Source: a virus
Virus record (IMG/VR): IMGVR_UViG_3300009182_000063
Coordinates: 1-64,000 of that record
DNA length: 64,000 nt
Direction: 5' to 3' (one strand)
Part shown: piece by piece, positions 51,739 to 61,700 of the stretch
How positions within the stretch are numbered: the stretch's first letter is position 1
How the letters are laid out: the number at the start of each line of letters is the position of its first letter
Translations under genes and position numbers: made by a program
The notes under the pieces: generated by a model
What the model was told of the DNA's origin: nothing
Database searches by the model: none
What the model saw: only the letters and a program-made list of their open reading frames with translations

Positions 51739-51948
51739 ATGGAATATAATTTATCCCCAGAACAAGTCCTATTCAGTAAGTGGATGGATATTCGTCGACA
51801 AAGAAATCGTTTGTTGGCAGAAACAGATTGGTGGGCAGTATCTGACAGAGTTATGTCTGACGATGAAAAACAATATCGTCAGGATCTAAGAGATTTGCCA
51901 AGCAAGTTTAATACTCCTGAAGATGTAGTGTTTCCTGAAAACCCTTAA
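51739..51948 (+). CDS. Phage tail assembly chaperone-like protein (69 aa)
   Basis: EYNLSPEQVLFSKWMDIRRQ, then RNRLLAETDWWAVSDRVMSD and DEKQYRQDLRDLPSKFNTPE. The R..RN.LLA.TDW...SD and YRQ.LRDLP motifs identify the Phage_tail_APC family (PF16778), small chaperones encoded after fibres. I start at 51739, which has AAGGA just upstream; the longer frame to 51613 is a fibre shadow. Confidence 0.85.
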   Translation: MEYNLSPEQVLFSKWMDIRRQRNRLLAETDWWAVSDRVMSDDEKQYRQDLRDLPSKFNTPEDVVFPENP

Positions 51949-51967
51949 TATAAAGTAGAGAAAATAA

Positions 51968-52582
51968 ATGGCAATCATACTAGACGGATCACTGGGAGAA
52001 TCCAATGCTTCTTGGACAACTTCAGGTCGCCCATCAAGTCCATCAGCTGGGCAGATGGGTTTCAATACGACACTGGGTGCCATTGAAACATATAATGGCA
52101 GTGCTTGGTATCAGGCAGGTAGAGCAGGGAATGTAATACAGGTAGTTCAATATTCTACTGGTTCAAGTTATTCAGTCACCTCTACAACTTTTACAGCTAC
52201 TGGATGGACGGGATCAATTACTCCACAGTTTTCAACTAGTAAAATTCTAGTTAGTATTAGTGCTGGTCAATGGAGAATTACTACAAATGCCCTTCAAGAA
52301 GGATGGGCTCAATTGTGGAGAAGTATTGGTGGTGGGGCATATTCAGCACTAGGTCAAACTGGTGGAGCTGCTGGTGGTAGTGGTGATATCCACGAGATTC
52401 TAATACCGCCTGCTAATAATCCATTTGCAGTTTCTCATAGTGTTTTGTATTTAGATAGTCCAAATACAACTTCTCAAGTAACTTACCAACCATATGCTAA
52501 AACTAATAGTAGTGGTACGACAATTTATTATAACATGTCCAGCCCTGTTATGCTTATGACTTTAATGGAGATTGCAGCATGA
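51968..52582 (+). CDS. Small adhesin with GFNT tip domain (204 aa)
   Basis: A 204-residue protein. The N-terminus (ILDGSLGESNASWTTSGRPS, then SPSAGQMGFNTTLGAIETYN, GSAW) carries the RP..G.(M)GFNT..(A/L).E.YNGSAW motif seen also at 38215 and in the fibre at 55970. The rest is a beta-sandwich (SVTSTTFTATGWTGSITPQF, WAQLWRSIGGGAYSALGQTG) typical of small phage adhesins. It overlaps its partner gene by four bases. Confidence 0.78.
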   Translation: MAIILDGSLGESNASWTTSGRPSSPSAGQMGFNTTLGAIETYNGSAWYQAGRAGNVIQVVQYSTGSSYSVTSTTFTATGWTGSITPQFSTSKILVSISAGQWRITTNALQEGWAQLWRSIGGGAYSALGQTGGAAGGSGDIHEILIPPANNPFAVSHSVLYLDSPNTTSQVTYQPYAKTNSSGTTIYYNMSSPVMLMTLMEIAA

Positions 52583-52842
52583 TTCTTAAACATGAAGCGA
52601 TTTATGCAACACATCCTAATGTGGTTAATATCCGTGGCGATGTTGCGTATGACCAAAACGAAAATATCGTTGAATATGATGAGGCAGTTGTTCAAGCACA
52701 TATCGACGCAAATGAATATAAAGAACTTCGCCGAGCAGAATATCCATCCTACGCAGATCAATTTGATACAATTTTCCATGACGGAATTGATGCGTGGAAA
52801 GCAAAGATTCAAGCAGTGAAAACTAAATATCCAAAAGGATAA
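52579..52842 (+). CDS. Small fibre partner, cyanophage type (87 aa)
   Basis: MILKHEAIYATHPNVVNIRG, then DVAYDQNENIVEYDEAVVQA, HIDANEYKELRRAEYPSYAD and QFDTIFHDGIDAWKAKIQAV ending KTKYPKG. The R..EYPSYADQ.D.I.H.G.D.W...I..VK.KYP pattern is a well-known small protein after cyanophage-type fibres. It starts at an ATGA overlap with the adhesin. Confidence 0.85.
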   Translation: MILKHEAIYATHPNVVNIRGDVAYDQNENIVEYDEAVVQAHIDANEYKELRRAEYPSYADQFDTIFHDGIDAWKAKIQAVKTKYPKG

Positions 52843-52845
52843 TAA

Positions 52846-53913
52846 ATGGCATACGGTAATCTAGCAGTTGACACAATAACAACAAGTACGGGACAAATCA
52901 TTGGTGCTTCTTCATCAGCCACGATGAAGAATCGTATCATCAATGGTGATATGCGTATTGATCAAAGATATGCTGGCTCTGCAACTGCCAACAGTATTAA
53001 TTCATATACTGTTGATAGATGGGAAGTGTGGCAAACTACAACTGGAAAACTTGTGGCACAACAAGTTACTGATGCGCCAACTGGTTTTATAAATTCGTTG
53101 AAAGTCACATCACAATCAGCATATTCAATGTCTACTGGTGAATTGTTTAGAATATTACAATTTATTGAGGGTTATAATGTCGCCGATTTCGCCTATGGAA
53201 CTGCCTCTGCTGTAACAGTTACATTATCATTTTGGGCTAAATCGTCTTTAACTGGAACATTCGGTGGCGCATATGGTAGAAATGATGGTCTAAGAACTTA
53301 CCCATTCGTTTATACAATAAATCAAGCAAATACTTGGGAATATAAAACTATTGTAATTCCTGGCGATACATCAGGAACATACGCTAAAGATAATACTGCA
53401 GCAATTGCTTTACAATTTTGTTTAGGTATTGGTACTGCTGCTATTGGCGGAACTGCATTTACATGGGGTACTTCAGCAGTTGGTGCTTCTGTGGTAGGAA
53501 CATCAGTTGTCGGTACATCTGGTGCTACATATCAAATAACTGGTGTTCAGTTAGAAGTTGGTTCAACTGCAACTACTTTTGACTATCGTCACTATGGTCA
53601 AGAGTTACAGTTGTGTCAACGCTACTATCAGTCTCTAGGAAATGTTGGTCTATCATCTTATAATGCTTCAGGAGTAATTGGGTTTGTTTTTCCAACTGCA
53701 ATGAGAGCAACACCAACAATTACATGGAGTTATAACGGCACAAGTAATGCAATTTATAGATTTGCCGATGCTGTAGTATCAACACTATCATCGCCTACTG
53801 TAATTGCTACTAATACTGGAATGCAAACTATGTACGCTTTTAGTCCAGCAAGTTGGGCAGGGGCATCTGGATATGGATATCAAGCAGCATTTGTTCTTAA
53901 TGCGGAGTTATAA
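52846..53913 (+). CDS. Adhesin/fibre 6 of the -AEL class
   Basis: A 355-residue fibre whose base AYGNLAVDTITTSTGQIIGA is shared with fibre 7 at 54122. The core is MKNRIINGDMRIDQRYAGSA; the sandwich has VTVTLSFWAKSSLTGTFGGA, NQANTWEYKTIVIPGDTSGT and YQITGVQLEVGSTATTFDYR. Parts of the sandwich match fibres 4 and 5 more than fibre 7, showing mosaic origin. It ends FVLNAEL with GCGGAGTTATAA. Confidence 0.85.
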   Translation: MAYGNLAVDTITTSTGQIIGASSSATMKNRIINGDMRIDQRYAGSATANSINSYTVDRWEVWQTTTGKLVAQQVTDAPTGFINSLKVTSQSAYSMSTGELFRILQFIEGYNVADFAYGTASAVTVTLSFWAKSSLTGTFGGAYGRNDGLRTYPFVYTINQANTWEYKTIVIPGDTSGTYAKDNTAAIALQFCLGIGTAAIGGTAFTWGTSAVGASVVGTSVVGTSGATYQITGVQLEVGSTATTFDYRHYGQELQLCQRYYQSLGNVGLSSYNASGVIGFVFPTAMRATPTITWSYNGTSNAIYRFADAVVSTLSSPTVIATNTGMQTMYAFSPASWAGASGYGYQAAFVLNAEL

Positions 53914-53914
53914 A

Positions 53915-54112
53915 ATGACAAATTATGTTTCAGGTCCAATGTATAAAATAGTTTTAGGTAGAATTGAAAAAAATATCTGTGGTATTATTAGATTAACAGA
54001 TGATGCGTTTATTCCAATGGATCCAGCAAACAGAGATTATGCAGAGTATTTAAAGTGGATCGACGCAGGAAATGTGCCACAGTTACCTGACCTTCCTCAA
54101 GAAAACACATAG
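53915..54112 (+). CDS. MYKL-type fibre partner ORF 6 (65 aa)
   Basis: MTNYVSGPMYKIVLGRIEKN, then ICGIIRLTDDAFIPMDPANR and DYAEYLKWIDAGNVPQLPDL. The core AFIPMDPANRDY.EYLKW..AGN is that of the family. It begins seven bases after the GGAG at the end of fibre 6; an internal ATG (MYKIV, 53939) is an alternative start. Confidence 0.82.
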   Translation: MTNYVSGPMYKIVLGRIEKNICGIIRLTDDAFIPMDPANRDYAEYLKWIDAGNVPQLPDLPQENT

Positions 54113-54121
54113 GAATAATAA

Positions 54122-55102
54122 ATGGCATACGGTAATTTAGCAGTTGATACGATAACAACCAGCACTGGTCAAGTGGTCGGTGCATCTTCTGCTTCTAGCA
54201 TGAAGAATCGTCTTATCAATGGCGCCATGACATTTTGGCAGCGTGGTACAAGTTCATCTTCGACAGGTTATCTTGCTGATCGTTGGAATTTCTATGCTGA
54301 CTCATCAAGAACTTTTGCTCGTTCAACTGATGTACCATCTGGATTTCAATATTCTTCTTCCTTGACTGGAACAGGTAGCACTGGACTTACACAATACATT
54401 GAGTCTGTTAACTGTGCCGATCTTGGTGCGCAAACAATCACTGTTTCTTTTTGGTTGAAACAAACTTCAGGCGCAGGTACTAACGCAATCGCACTAAACC
54501 TTTACTACGCAAGCACTACAGATGCTACCTATTCAACTAGAATCGGCACTCAGCAACAATTCAATACAACTTCTTCATGGCAACAATATAGTGCTACTTT
54601 CACAGCACTTCCATCTTCTGTTGCCAATGGTATTCAGGTAACAATAGTAACAACAAGTGGATCGGCAGTGACTTTCCTTGTTACTGGTGTTCAGGTAGAA
54701 CTCGGTGCTTCGCCAACTTCCTATGAGTACAGACACTATGGACAAGAGTTGAGATTATGTCTAAGATACTATGAGATTATGAATGATCAATATTATCCAC
54801 TACATATTCCTTATGGATATTCACTATATGCTGCTGGATATTGGAGATTTTTAGAACCAAAAAGAGCAACACCAACAGTATCAGATGCAAGAAGTGTAAC
54901 TGGTACAACATTTGCTAGTGCTGTTGATCAATTTGGTCAAGGATCTTTTACACCGACCAGCATGCAAATTGATAGTCCTACACAATATGGTTGTCGCATT
55001 GCTTTAATTTTTACTGGTTCTCTTGGAACAGCAGGAACTACCCATGGTGATATGATTAATATACAAAAATCTGGTTTCTTCCAAGCAAGTGCGGAGTTAT
55101 AA
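54122..55102 (+). CDS. Adhesin/fibre 7 of the -AEL class
   Basis: A 326-residue fibre with the base AYGNLAVDTITTSTGQVVGA and the core MKNRLINGAMTFWQRGTSSS. Its sandwich (AQTITVSFWLKQTSGAGTNA, FLVTGVQVELGASPTSYEYR) is closer to fibre 3 than to fibre 6, although the base is that of fibre 6, again a mosaic. The tip ends FFQASAEL with GCGGAGTTATAA, and the next ATG overlaps the stop by one base. Confidence 0.85.
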   Translation: MAYGNLAVDTITTSTGQVVGASSASSMKNRLINGAMTFWQRGTSSSSTGYLADRWNFYADSSRTFARSTDVPSGFQYSSSLTGTGSTGLTQYIESVNCADLGAQTITVSFWLKQTSGAGTNAIALNLYYASTTDATYSTRIGTQQQFNTTSSWQQYSATFTALPSSVANGIQVTIVTTSGSAVTFLVTGVQVELGASPTSYEYRHYGQELRLCLRYYEIMNDQYYPLHIPYGYSLYAAGYWRFLEPKRATPTVSDARSVTGTTFASAVDQFGQGSFTPTSMQIDSPTQYGCRIALIFTGSLGTAGTTHGDMINIQKSGFFQASAEL

Positions 55103-55287
55103 TGTACAAATTTTACAAAAAGATGGATAGTACAATTGATGATACTGGTATCATTCGTATGTTCAATTCGTGGAATGAACCAACACCGAACCCTGCTTAT
55201 GTTCCCTTTGATCCAAAGAACAGAGACTATCAAGAGTATCTTAAGTGGCTTGCCATTGGAAATACACCACTTCCTGCTGATGATTAA
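55102..55287 (+). CDS. MYKL-type fibre partner ORF 7 (61 aa)
   Basis: MYKFYKKMDSTIDDTGIIRM, then FNSWNEPTPNPAYVPFDPKN and RDYQEYLKWLAIGNTPLPAD. It is the last member of the array, with the canonical YVPFDPKNRDYQEYLKWLA.GNTPLPAD core. It is followed by a strong terminator, so this gene closes the transcription unit of the fibre array. Confidence 0.84.
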   Translation: MYKFYKKMDSTIDDTGIIRMFNSWNEPTPNPAYVPFDPKNRDYQEYLKWLAIGNTPLPADD

Positions 55288-55292
55288 TTAGA

Positions 55293-55314
55293 GACCCCAC
55301 TGCGGTGGGGTTTT
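55293..55314 (+). terminator. Intrinsic terminator closing the fibre array
   Basis: ACCCCAC (55294-55300) and GTGGGGT (55305-55311) pair perfectly around a TGCG loop and are followed by TTT and more T-rich sequence. The high GC content of the stem stands out against the AT-rich surroundings. Confidence 0.9.
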
Positions 55315-55334
55315 ATCTTTGCATTCTCCAGTTT

Positions 55335-55342
55335 TATAAATA
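55335..55342 (+). promoter_or_regulatory. T4-type late promoter octamer TATAAATA
   Basis: A perfect TATAAATA, 25 bases before the ATG at 55368 and directly after a terminator. This terminator-promoter pair starts a new late transcription unit and is the clearest promoter in the window. Confidence 0.85.
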
Positions 55343-55367
55343 TAGATATAACAGTCTGAGGATATTG

Positions 55368-55703
55368 ATGGCGACAATAAGTAATTTAGTGGTTGATCAA
55401 GGTACTACCTTTAGTAGCATCATTTCGCTCACAAATCAAGATGGAACAGCAATGAATTTGACAAGTTACACTGTTAAGTCGCAGTTCCGTAAGTCGTATC
55501 AATCTTCATCAGCAACAAATTTTACAGCATCTGTTTTTAATGCCACAGCTGGACAGATTAGATTACAACTTAGTCCGACAGATACTTCTGGTCTTCAAGC
55601 AGGTAGATACTTGTACGATATTGAGTTAACTTCACCGACAGGCGAGAAATCTCGTGCGTTGGAAGGGTTAGTTATACTTACTCCAGAAATTACTAAGACA
55701 TGA
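55368..55703 (+). CDS. Small Ig-like virion protein (111 aa)
   Basis: A 111-residue protein: ATISNLVVDQGTTFSSIISL, then TNQDGTAMNLTSYTVKSQFR, NATAGQIRLQLSPTDTSGLQ and AGRYLYDIELTSPTGEKSRA with LEGLVILTPEIT. This is the BppU-like small beta-sandwich fold often found beside baseplate and fibre genes. I use ATG 55368 (GAGGA five bases upstream), since the frame upstream runs through the terminator and promoter. Confidence 0.8.
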   Translation: MATISNLVVDQGTTFSSIISLTNQDGTAMNLTSYTVKSQFRKSYQSSSATNFTASVFNATAGQIRLQLSPTDTSGLQAGRYLYDIELTSPTGEKSRALEGLVILTPEITKT

Positions 55704-55951
55704 GTGATATAACAGCAACTGTAATTACTGGTTCAAATATCAATGCGTCAATTGATGTGCAATCGATACCAACTGTATATGCGGTTGGTATCCAAGGTCT
55801 ATCCGCAACACAAATTGGCATTGCTGGAATAGCTGATGTTGATGCGCTTGGTGCCAGCGATGGATCAGTTTTGGTTTATAAAGCAGCAACAAATAAATGG
55901 ACAGCAACCACAGTACTAGACTCTCAAGATGTAACTGGTGGACAATATTAA
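55700..55951 (+). CDS. Small structural protein (83 aa)
   Basis: SDITATVITGSNINASIDVQ, then SIPTVYAVGIQGLSATQIGI, AGIADVDALGASDGSVLVYK and AATNKWTATTVLDSQDVTGG. The GSVLVYKAATNKW(T) motif is common in phage fibre N-termini, where it links shafts to the virion. It overlaps the previous gene by four bases (ATGA). It may be a connector for the giant fibre that follows. Confidence 0.77.
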   Translation: MSDITATVITGSNINASIDVQSIPTVYAVGIQGLSATQIGIAGIADVDALGASDGSVLVYKAATNKWTATTVLDSQDVTGGQY

Positions 55952-55969
55952 TATTCGGAGAAATAAAAG

Positions 55970-58759
55970 ATGGCATCAATAATTAGAATAAAGCGTTCAC
56001 CAAGTGCTGGTAATCCAACAACACTGGGTGCTGGTGAATTAGCGTATTCTGCGCTGACAGGCACCCAATCGAATGGTGGTGATCGTTTATATATTGGTTT
56101 CGGTACGGAGACCTCAGGTGATGCAGCTAACCACTATATTATCGGTGGTAAATATTTCACTGACATGTTGGATCATGTCACTGGTACACTGACAGCAAGT
56201 TCTGCTATTCTTGTAGATTCAAATAGTAAAATTGATGTTCTTAAAACAACGAATTTACAAATTGGTGGTTCAGGTGTAACGAACTATATTCAATCTACTG
56301 ATACCAATGGTAATATTGTTTTAGATCCAAATGGCACTGGTTATGTTTCAATTATTGGAACTAATGCTTTAGTAATTCCATCGGGAACAACTGCTCAACA
56401 AGCACCTTCAGTTACTGGTGCTATTCGTTTCAATAGTGATAACACTGCCTTTGAGGGTTATAATGGCAGTGCTTGGACATCTCTTGGTGGCGTTCGTTCT
56501 GTTGATGGTTTAACATATATTCGTGCTGAATCTTCTTCTGGTGCATCTAATGACGAATTAGAATTCTTTGCTGCAGCAGCAGATAATACAACTTCCACAA
56601 AGTACCTTGGTTTAAACAGAACTCGTTTAGCAGTTCTTCCAACAACTACTTCAACAAGCACTTCTACTGGTGCTTTAGTTGTTAGTGGTGGCGCAGGTAT
56701 CGCAGAAAACTTATGGGTCGGTGGTACTACTAACCTTGCTGGTGCATTAACTTATGGTGGTGTCACTTTAAGTAATGCTGTCACTGGTACAGGTAATATG
56801 GTATTAAGTGCTTCTCCAACATTCACTGGTACTATTGTTGCTCCTAACGCAAATAGTATTTCTGTTGGAACTCCTGCTCTGGGTACGCTAACTGGCGCTG
56901 CGACATTTACTACATCAACTAGCGTAACTGACGGAATCGCAATCTTGAACCAAGTACTAAGCAAACTCGTTCCTGCTCAACCAAACAGTTTCCCTAATGC
57001 AGTTTCTCTAACAGTAAGTGGTACGGCTTCTTATCGTATTGCTGTTGTTCAAGCATCTCAAACACTTAATAGTAACACTGGTCTTCAGGTTGCCGCTGGT
57101 TCTACTGTCTCAACGCTAAGAGCAGCGACTTTCTCAACTAATACTTTCTCAACGATGGGTCCAGGCGACTCTGGTACAGTTAGTGTTTATAGAAATACTT
57201 CACTGGCAACTAGCCATGTGATGACTGTTGGTAATACGACAGCCACTGTTGTTACTGCAACTGTTACTGCTACTACTAATACTAGCGCAACAGTTACTAT
57301 TTCTGCTGTTACTGGTGTTGTTCAGGCTGGTCATAAATTCTTGGCATCTGGTACTGGTTTTGGTGGTTTAACTTCTGGTTCTTACTACTATGTTCAGTCA
57401 ATTGCTGGAACTCAAGCAGTGTTAAAATTATACGATAACACAACTGGTGTTATTGGAGCAAACTTTGCTGCAACATCTACTGCCACTGGCACTGTAACAT
57501 TCACTGCTTCTAGTGATGCGGGTACTTATACTGCAAACAATACTTCTTTAGTAATTGCCAACAATATTGCTTACCCAACTGGCACTCCAGGATTCTGGGA
57601 AACAGTTGATATTTCAGCAAGCGGAACTTCTGTTCCAGCTGGTTGGAACACTGTTCAAATTCAACATAGTGGCGCAAGTAATACTGGTACCACTGCTTGG
57701 TACTATGACTCAAGTGCTCCAGGAACTCCTGTTGTTACTCCAACTGCTATTACTGCGCCAGTATCTCCTACTTACAAATATAGTAGTACTATTCCTCACT
57801 ATGATGGAAGTGCTGCCAACGCATTTACACTATCAGCAACTGCTACTCGTTTGAGTGGTGACTGCTATCCAACTTCTGACACTTTCGCGACTGGTACTGC
57901 TGGTGGCGCATTTGCTGCTCCTGCTTCAGTAACATACTCTGGCGCAAGTGTAACAACTCCTCTGGCAGCTAACTTATATGTTGCTTCTGGTAGCGCAACT
58001 ATTCCTACTACTTCACAGATTATTACTGGTTTCGGTTCTAGTGCAACTGGTCCAACACTAACTGTGGCAAACAGTTATGCCAACGGATCTTCAGCGTTTA
58101 CTACACTACTCGCAGCCACTGTTCTTTATAAGTCAACTACAACTGGTTCTACCACTGTTCTTGACGAAGGTAGTATCTTCTTTAACAGTGCTGTTGGTGG
58201 TTCAACAACTGCTGGTTATCGTGTTCCAAATCCAGGATCTGCTGATACTCCTGCTTTCACTGCTGGTCAGACTGCATTTAATAGCCAGTCTGGAACTTTA
58301 CAAACCTACGATGCTAAAGTCGTAGCGAACATACTTAAATATGATGTAACAAATTACTCCACTGGATATTTACCAGCTGGTCCTAATTTCTCGTCTCATG
58401 GTGCTAGTCAGTATTTCACTTTTGTGTTTATTAGAACTGGCGTATCCAAATTTAATATTACATATACCACTTCGACTGGAATTGCTGGTATGTGGGTTGC
58501 GATGCCAGGAACTGGCGGAACAAGCGGAACAACTTCTACACTGAATAAGTGGCTGAACCTTGCTATCGATAACTCGTTGGCGGATGGTGCTGCTCTCGGT
58601 GGAAACTTAGCCATTGCTACTACTGGCACTGTTTCTCAGAATGCTTCTTTCGGCACTTTAAGTTCTACTAATTCAACTAATAATGAAATTTGGGTCAGAA
58701 TCAAGTTAACAAGTGCACAATCAATCAGTGCCTTATATCTTGGTGCCTCTACAGTCTAA
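55970..58759 (+). CDS. Large tail fibre (929 aa)
   Basis: A 929-residue fibre. The N-terminus (IIRIKRSPSAGNPTTLGAGE, LAYSALTGTQSNGGDRLYIG, then IIGGKYFTDMLDHVTGTLTA) is the conserved attachment domain of cyanophage-type long fibres. It contains the GAIRFNSDNTAFEGYNGSAW module and TSTGALVVSGGAGIAENLWV / GGTTNLAGALTYGG shaft units. The last 550 residues are Thr/Ser/Gly-rich beta sequence with TTATVVTATVTATTNTSATV-like stretches. It has no -AEL end and no small partner. Confidence 0.85.
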   Translation: MASIIRIKRSPSAGNPTTLGAGELAYSALTGTQSNGGDRLYIGFGTETSGDAANHYIIGGKYFTDMLDHVTGTLTASSAILVDSNSKIDVLKTTNLQIGGSGVTNYIQSTDTNGNIVLDPNGTGYVSIIGTNALVIPSGTTAQQAPSVTGAIRFNSDNTAFEGYNGSAWTSLGGVRSVDGLTYIRAESSSGASNDELEFFAAAADNTTSTKYLGLNRTRLAVLPTTTSTSTSTGALVVSGGAGIAENLWVGGTTNLAGALTYGGVTLSNAVTGTGNMVLSASPTFTGTIVAPNANSISVGTPALGTLTGAATFTTSTSVTDGIAILNQVLSKLVPAQPNSFPNAVSLTVSGTASYRIAVVQASQTLNSNTGLQVAAGSTVSTLRAATFSTNTFSTMGPGDSGTVSVYRNTSLATSHVMTVGNTTATVVTATVTATTNTSATVTISAVTGVVQAGHKFLASGTGFGGLTSGSYYYVQSIAGTQAVLKLYDNTTGVIGANFAATSTATGTVTFTASSDAGTYTANNTSLVIANNIAYPTGTPGFWETVDISASGTSVPAGWNTVQIQHSGASNTGTTAWYYDSSAPGTPVVTPTAITAPVSPTYKYSSTIPHYDGSAANAFTLSATATRLSGDCYPTSDTFATGTAGGAFAAPASVTYSGASVTTPLAANLYVASGSATIPTTSQIITGFGSSATGPTLTVANSYANGSSAFTTLLAATVLYKSTTTGSTTVLDEGSIFFNSAVGGSTTAGYRVPNPGSADTPAFTAGQTAFNSQSGTLQTYDAKVVANILKYDVTNYSTGYLPAGPNFSSHGASQYFTFVFIRTGVSKFNITYTTSTGIAGMWVAMPGTGGTSGTTSTLNKWLNLAIDNSLADGAALGGNLAIATTGTVSQNASFGTLSSTNSTNNEIWVRIKLTSAQSISALYLGASTV

Positions 58760-58783
58760 TTAAAATAATAATAGGAATAACAA

Positions 58784-61700
58784 ATGGCAATTTCAGACTC
58801 AATCAAAACAGACTTACTTTATAAGAAGCTGTTTGGTGTTACCAAGACTGACACGGCAGCAAATAAAAGTCCATCAAACGAAGCTACTGCAAGCCCATTC
58901 TTAAATCGTGGTGATAAAACTTGGACTCAGGCAAGTTTAATTCCAACTACTGCAGCTGCTGTTACTGGTGTTGTTCAAGCATATACAACTACTTCTAAAA
59001 TAGAAACTACTGGAGATGCCACTACAACTAAAATTGGTGGAACTGCATATCCTACTTGGAACACTGGTTTAACTGATTGGATTCCACCCGAATTTGATAC
59101 AGCCAACGTATCTAACACTTATCGTGTTCAAGTTTACTATGGTTTAACAGGTGTTTCTAATCCTGCTTCTACTGGTGGTACTCAGATTTTTGCTGACGGA
59201 TCTGGTGGTACTGGCGAATGGTATTTTGATTATCAGTCTGGTGTTCTAAACTTTATCGGTGGTACTCTACCGAGTGGTATGACATCATCAAGTGTAATCT
59301 ATATCTACGGATATCGTTACATTGGTACCAAAGGTTTTGCTGGCTCCACTGTTCCAGTTAACGCACTTAGAACTGCTTATACAACTACTGCCACTGCAGC
59401 TGGTACAACTACTCTAACTGCAACAAGCACTCAGAATCAATTCTTCACTGGTACAACAACTCAAACTGTTGTTCTTCCTGTTGCCAGCACTCTGGTTCTT
59501 GGTGATCGATACTATATTCAAAATAACAGTACTGGTATCGTAACTGTTCAATCATCTGGGGCAAATACTGTTCTGGCAATTGCCGCTGGAACATCGGCAG
59601 AATTTACTTGTATTCTTGCTTCTGGTACTACCGCTGCATCATGGGATGCAGATTATGTTGGCTTCGCTGCAATCAGCGGTACTGGTGCTGTTATTCTAGC
59701 CACTGGTGCAACACTTAACCAACCATCGTTTGCTGGTCCAAGTTTTTCTTCTATCTCAAACAGTGGTGTACTAACACTACCAAATGGTAGTAATGATACT
59801 TTAGTTGCTAGAAATACAACTGATACTCTTACTAATAAAACACTTACTAGCCCAGTATTAACAACTCCAACATTGGGTGTTGCTTCTGCCACTAGTATTA
59901 ACAAGGTAGCAATTACTGCTCCAGCAACAGGTTCTACTTTAACCATTGCTGATGGTAAAACACTTACTGCTTCTAATACATTAACCTTCACTGGCACTGA
60001 TTCTTCTTCAGTAGCATTCGGTGCTGGTGGTACTGTTCTTTATTCTGGTGGTGCTCTTGGAACACCATCTTCAGCTACCTTAACTAACGCTACTGGTCTT
60101 CCAGTTGCAACTGGTATCTCTGGTCTTGGAACTGGTGTTGCCACTGCTCTTGCTGTAAATATTGGTTCTGCTGGTGCTTTTGTTACATTCAATGGCGCAT
60201 TAGGAACTCCTTCTTCTGGAACACTTACTAATGCCACTGGTCTTCCAGTTGCAACTGGTATCTCTGGTCTTGGCACTGGTATTGCTACATTCTTGGCAAC
60301 TCCAAACTCAGCAAACTTTGCTGCTGCTTTGACTGATGAAACTGGTTCTAGTACTATTGTATTTTCGAACAGTCCAACTCTTGTAACACCTACTCTTGGT
60401 GCTGCAACAATAACCAGCATCACTGGTTCTACTGGTAACTTTGTTGTCACTGCTGCAGCTGGTAATAATAGTATTTCTCTTACTCCAACAGGCACTGGTA
60501 CTGTTGATGTTAATAGTAAGAGAATTACTTCTGTTGCTGATCCTACTCAAGCACAAGACGCTGCAACTAAAGCATATGTTGACTCTGTAAAAACTGGTTT
60601 AGATCCTAAAGATTCAGTTCGTGCTGCAACTACTGCTGCATTAACTGTTACATATTCTAATGGCACTTCTGGTGTTGGAGCCACTCTTACCAATGCTGGC
60701 GCACAAGCTGCAATTACTCTTGATGGTATTACTCTTGTTTCTGGAGATCGTGTCCTTGTTAAAGATCAAGCCACTGCTTTACAGAATGGTATTTACTCTG
60801 TAACTACTGTTGGTAGCGTTTCTACTAACTGGGTATTGACTCGTACAGTTGATGCTGACCAAGCATCCGAAGTTACTACTGGCGCATTTACTTTTGTTGA
60901 AGAAGGTACTGCTAACGGTAGCAATGGTTTTGTGTGTACAACTATTATGCCGATTACTATCGGCACTACTTCAATCAGCTGGGTTCAGTTCTCTGGTGCT
61001 GGACAAGTTATTGCTGGTGCTGGTTTAACTAAAACTGGTAATACACTTGACGTAGTTGGTACCACTAATAGAATTTTAGTTAATGCTGACTCTATCGACA
61101 TTTCTGCAAGTTATGTTGGTCAGTCTTCAATTACTACTCTTGGTACTATCGGTACTGGTACTTGGAATGGTTCATTAATTGGTGCTACTTATGGTGGTAC
61201 TGGTGTAAACAACGGATCGAATACTATCACTCTTGGTGGTAATATTTCTACTTCTGGCGCAGTTACTCACGCTGGTTCGTTTACTCAAACATTTACTGCT
61301 ACTGGTAATACTTCTGTTACTCTGCCAACTACTGGTACTCTAGCAACACTTGCTGGTTCTGAAGCATTAACAAATAAAACAGTTAATGGTTTAACAATTT
61401 CATCTACAACTGGTACTTTAACTCTTGTAAACGGATCTACATTAGCAACTGCTGGTGCTTACAGTACAACTCTTACTGCTACTGGTGCTACTAACGTAAC
61501 ATTACCAACTACTGGCACTCTTGCTACTTTAGCTGGAACAGAAACTCTTACTAACAAAACAATTAACTTAGCGAACAATACGCTAACTGCAACTTCTGCT
61601 CAACTGGCTACTGCTATTTCTGACGAAACTGGTACTGGTGTTTTAGTATTCGGTACTGCTCCAACGATTTCTTTACCAGTTATCGATAACATTAAGATGG

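Noticed and set aside
60040-60495. Long minus-strand open frames opposite the giant fibres (also 59653-59997, 61978-62253, 16839-17222, 62944-63480)
   Set aside because: Val/Pro/Ala-rich mirror images of Thr/Gly/Asn repeats; they follow the codon pattern of the sense gene and have no start signals.
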